From an uncultured bacterium (GTDB taxonomy: Bacteria; Cyanobacteriota; Vampirovibrionia; Gastranaerophilales; Gastranaerophilaceae), in contig USGC01000073.1 of NCBI GenBank assembly GCA_900554095.1, positions 1 to 8,082 on the forward strand: a stretch of 8,082 nucleotides of DNA. The letters run 5' to 3'. Positions 6,496 through 8,082 of this stretch are shown here, piece by piece. The first letter of the stretch is position 1. Each line of letters opens with the position of its first letter. Below the pieces are notes generated by a model. That model was not told where the DNA came from. It ran no database searches and worked only from the letters and a program-made list of their open reading frames with translations. A program made the position numbers and the translations under genes.

Positions 6496-7197
6496 ATGAA
6501 AGATAAACAAAGAAATTATAATAGGCGTTATCCATACGAATATAATATTTTCCGCACTATGTTTTATATGTCTTTTTTGTTTTGTGTTGTAATTCCGTTT
6601 ATGAAAATATTTTATAATTACACAATAACTGGAAGAGAAAACCTTCCGACAAAGGCCAAAAGCGGGAAATTTATTTATACAGCGAACCATGTATCAATTT
6701 TTGATCCTCCAATGGTTTCAATGGCTGCAATGAGGCCGATAGCTTATATGGCTAAAAAAGAGCTTTTTGAACCCGGAGAAAAATTGGGGTGGTTAGTAAA
6801 ACGTCTTGGAGCTTTTGCCGTTGACAGAACAAAACCTGAAATTGCAACATTTAAGACAGTGCGAGACATTCTCGCAACCAGTTGGTCGCTTGGCGTATTT
6901 CCCCAAGGCGGAATTAGACCTTACGGAAAAATTGAAGAAATTAAAAAAGGTTTTGTCGTAATTGCCAAAAATGCAAAAGCTGATATTATTCCTGTTGGAA
7001 TCGCAAACTTTGATGGTTATCCAAAGTTGAAGCCATTTACTCGCCGCAATGTTGACTTAAGAATCGGGAAACCTATTTCTTATAAGCTTCCGGAAGATGT
7101 AATAATTTATGAATGGTGCAAACAAATATCAGAATTAGCCGGTTATGAAAACTGCGCTCCTGTCCCCGATAGTTATAGAGAAAACATCGCTGTTTAA
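6496..7197 (+). CDS. PlsC-like lysophospholipid acyltransferase, second diverged copy
   Basis: This 233-residue protein is a paralogue of its upstream neighbour, sharing the layout NHVSIFDP (64-71; His65/Asp70), YMAKKELF (84-91), LGAFAVDR (104-111) and IIPVGIA (164-170). Overall it has drifted considerably. Its third block reads FPQGGIR (135-141) in place of FPEGTRS, so the Glu and Thr are lost and the Arg is shifted by one place; this part contacts the acceptor phosphate in the family, so acceptor choice may differ. A clear hydrophobic segment at about 22-39 could anchor it in the membrane. The ATG is preceded by AGGAG (6486-6490) at 5-nt spacing. Only 12 nt separate it from the first copy, so the two form one operon, ended by a strong hairpin. 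It could acylate a different position or acceptor from copy one. Confidence 0.84.
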   Translation: MKDKQRNYNRRYPYEYNIFRTMFYMSFLFCVVIPFMKIFYNYTITGRENLPTKAKSGKFIYTANHVSIFDPPMVSMAAMRPIAYMAKKELFEPGEKLGWLVKRLGAFAVDRTKPEIATFKTVRDILATSWSLGVFPQGGIRPYGKIEEIKKGFVVIAKNAKADIIPVGIANFDGYPKLKPFTRRNVDLRIGKPISYKLPEDVIIYEWCKQISELAGYENCAPVPDSYRENIAV

Positions 7198-7218
7198 ATA
7201 AAATATTTTAAACAAAAT

Positions 7219-7267
7219 AAAAAGCTAAAAGAGCCCTTGATATATTTCAAGGGCTCTTTAGCTTTTT
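7219..7267. terminator. Long bidirectional terminator between the acyltransferase operon and the HEAT-like gene
   Basis: The arms at 7219-7240 and 7247-7267 form 21 base pairs with one bulged A (in the A-run 7227-7230) and a 6-nt loop. The core is GAGCCCTTGA/TCAAGGGCTC, and both ends carry five A/T pairs, giving a T-tract in either direction. It lies between the convergent stops at 7197 and 7294 and should end both transcripts. Confidence 0.9.
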
Positions 7268-7293
7268 ATTTAAAGAAAGGAATTGAATTAAGC

Positions 7294-8082
7294 CTAGGCT
7301 GCTTGTGCTGGTGCTTGAGGCTGTTTCATATCAACCTGTTTAGCTTCAGGAGCAGCAGTGTTCATTTGGTTTAATTTTTCTAAAGCTAAAGTTGCTGCTT
7401 CTTTGACATTTGGATCTTGGTCGTTTTTAGCGATTGTGAATAATGTGTTTAAGTCAGCTTTATAGCTTGGGTTTTGGATATATGATAATGCTTCAATTGC
7501 AGAAGTTCTTACCATCGGGTTGGGATTGTTTTTCAATTGTTCTACAATTGCAACAGCGCCTGGTAATTCAGTGATAGGCACGGTTGTGTTAGTTAATTTT
7601 TCAACTTCATCGCCGTATAGTTTTTGGAGGATTGCTGATGTGAACATTGCATAGCTTTTATTTCTTTCAGCTTGTTCCATCGGAGTGATTGTTGTTGCTA
7701 AAGTTTTTTCAGCATCTGTCATTTGTTCATTTTTCATTAATTTTTGACGGGCAGCAATTTGTTCATTAGTTGGGCCTTGAAGTTTAGAAGAATCTGTATT
7801 AATAATTTTGTTTAATGCATCCATAACTTTAACATCAAGTAATTCTGTTGCTTTTTGCGGATTATCTTTTACCATATTAGCGATTTCTTCCATGGTAGAA
7901 GCTTGTACTTCATAATCTGGGTTTGACAATTTGGAAATGAAAGCGTTTAAATCAACTTGCGGTTCAAGCGGAGCAGAAGGTACGATTTCTGGTTTTTGAA
8001 CTTCTTGAGAAGGTTGTTTTTCTTCAGGTTGTTTAGTTACAACCGGTTCGGGAACGGGTGTTGGCTGCATTTGAATTGATTG
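7294..8082 (-). CDS. HEAT-like repeat protein with proline-rich segments (5' end outside window)
   Basis: The frame ends at a TAG (7294-7296) and stays open to the right edge. An ATG at 8068-8070 has no ribosome binding site in the 12 bases before it, and the frame continues upstream (QSIQ), so the gene most likely starts beyond the window. Counting from that Met, residues 1-38 are rich in Pro, Glu, Gln and Val, like a flexible linker. Helical repeats follow at about 41-91, 168-200 and 204-236; the last two have the spaced NPNPMVRTSAIEAL and DQDPNVKEAATLAL patterns of HEAT repeats. A charged helical segment (about 100-160) lies between them, and the tail is rich in Ala, Pro and Gln (ending QAPAQAA). 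There is no cysteine and no catalytic motif. HEAT repeats make protein-binding scaffolds; the partner and cell location are unknown, and the missing N-terminus may hold an export signal or membrane anchor. Confidence 0.78.
   Translation of the reverse strand, partial: QSIQMQPTPVPEPVVTKQPEEKQPSQEVQKPEIVPSAPLEPQVDLNAFISKLSNPDYEVQASTMEEIANMVKDNPQKATELLDVKVMDALNKIINTDSSKLQGPTNEQIAARQKLMKNEQMTDAEKTLATTITPMEQAERNKSYAMFTSAILQKLYGDEVEKLTNTTVPITELPGAVAIVEQLKNNPNPMVRTSAIEALSYIQNPSYKADLNTLFTIAKNDQDPNVKEAATLALEKLNQMNTAAPEAKQVDMKQPQAPAQAA

Noticed and set aside
6003..6690. Minus-strand frames (164 and 68 codons) opposite the acyltransferase genes
   Set aside because: They are complements of the catalytic blocks of both acyltransferases; the length of the larger one follows from codon bias in the sense strand.
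8068..8082. ATG at 8068-8070 as the true start of the HEAT-like gene
   Set aside because: The frame stays open to the window edge and the bases before the ATG contain no ribosome binding site.
1..8082. Mobile element, CRISPR array, tRNA, riboswitch or defence system
   Set aside because: No transposase or integrase motif, no spaced repeat array, no cloverleaf and no long structured leader was seen; gene order and spacing look like stable chromosome.

Overview
The window is AT-rich bacterial chromosome with ordinary housekeeping genes, short intergenic gaps, Shine-Dalgarno-led starts (ATG and GTG) and compact hairpin terminators. Gene content (type IV pilus retraction ATPase, RecO, an unusually long phosphohexomutase, two tandem acyltransferases, a HEAT-like protein with proline-rich segments) and AT-rich codon use fit a low-GC, Gram-negative-like lineage. 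My best guess is a gut-type non-photosynthetic cyanobacterial relative (Vampirovibrionia/Melainabacteria, Gastranaerophilales). This is a guess from style and content; no marker here proves it.

Layout. (1) 1-1238, plus strand: the 3' end of an unrecognised gene, 9 nt before trxB (thioredoxin reductase), ending in an intrinsic terminator. (2) 1239-1530: a gene-free stretch with a terminator hairpin pointing the other way (minus strand) and, at its right end, a strong sigma-70-type promoter preceded by a 7-bp direct repeat with 11-bp spacing. (3) 1531-3401, plus: pilT and recO overlapping by one base, closed by a terminator that works for both strands. (4) 3441-5708, minus: a 755-residue alpha-D-phosphohexomutase with altered active-site loops. 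(5) 5709-5814: a divergent promoter region in which the two -35 boxes overlap. (6) 5815-7197, plus: two adjacent PlsC-type acyltransferase genes, closed by a long bidirectional terminator. (7) 7294-8082, minus: a HEAT-like repeat protein whose 5' end lies beyond the window.

Functionally the genes cover thiol redox balance (TrxB), twitching motility/pilus retraction (PilT), recombinational repair (RecO), sugar-phosphate interconversion and phospholipid synthesis. The co-transcription of pilT with recO appears positional rather than mechanistic. The divergent sugar-phosphate mutase and acyltransferase operon could be jointly controlled through their shared promoter region, and both could supply envelope precursors; that link is inference.

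I found no mobile element, CRISPR array, tRNA, rRNA or clear defence or biosynthetic system. The points most worth a second look are the divergent mutase, the acyltransferase pair with Gln-substituted (and, in the second copy, further altered) motifs, the orphan minus-strand terminator, the direct repeat upstream of pilT and the HEAT-like protein.
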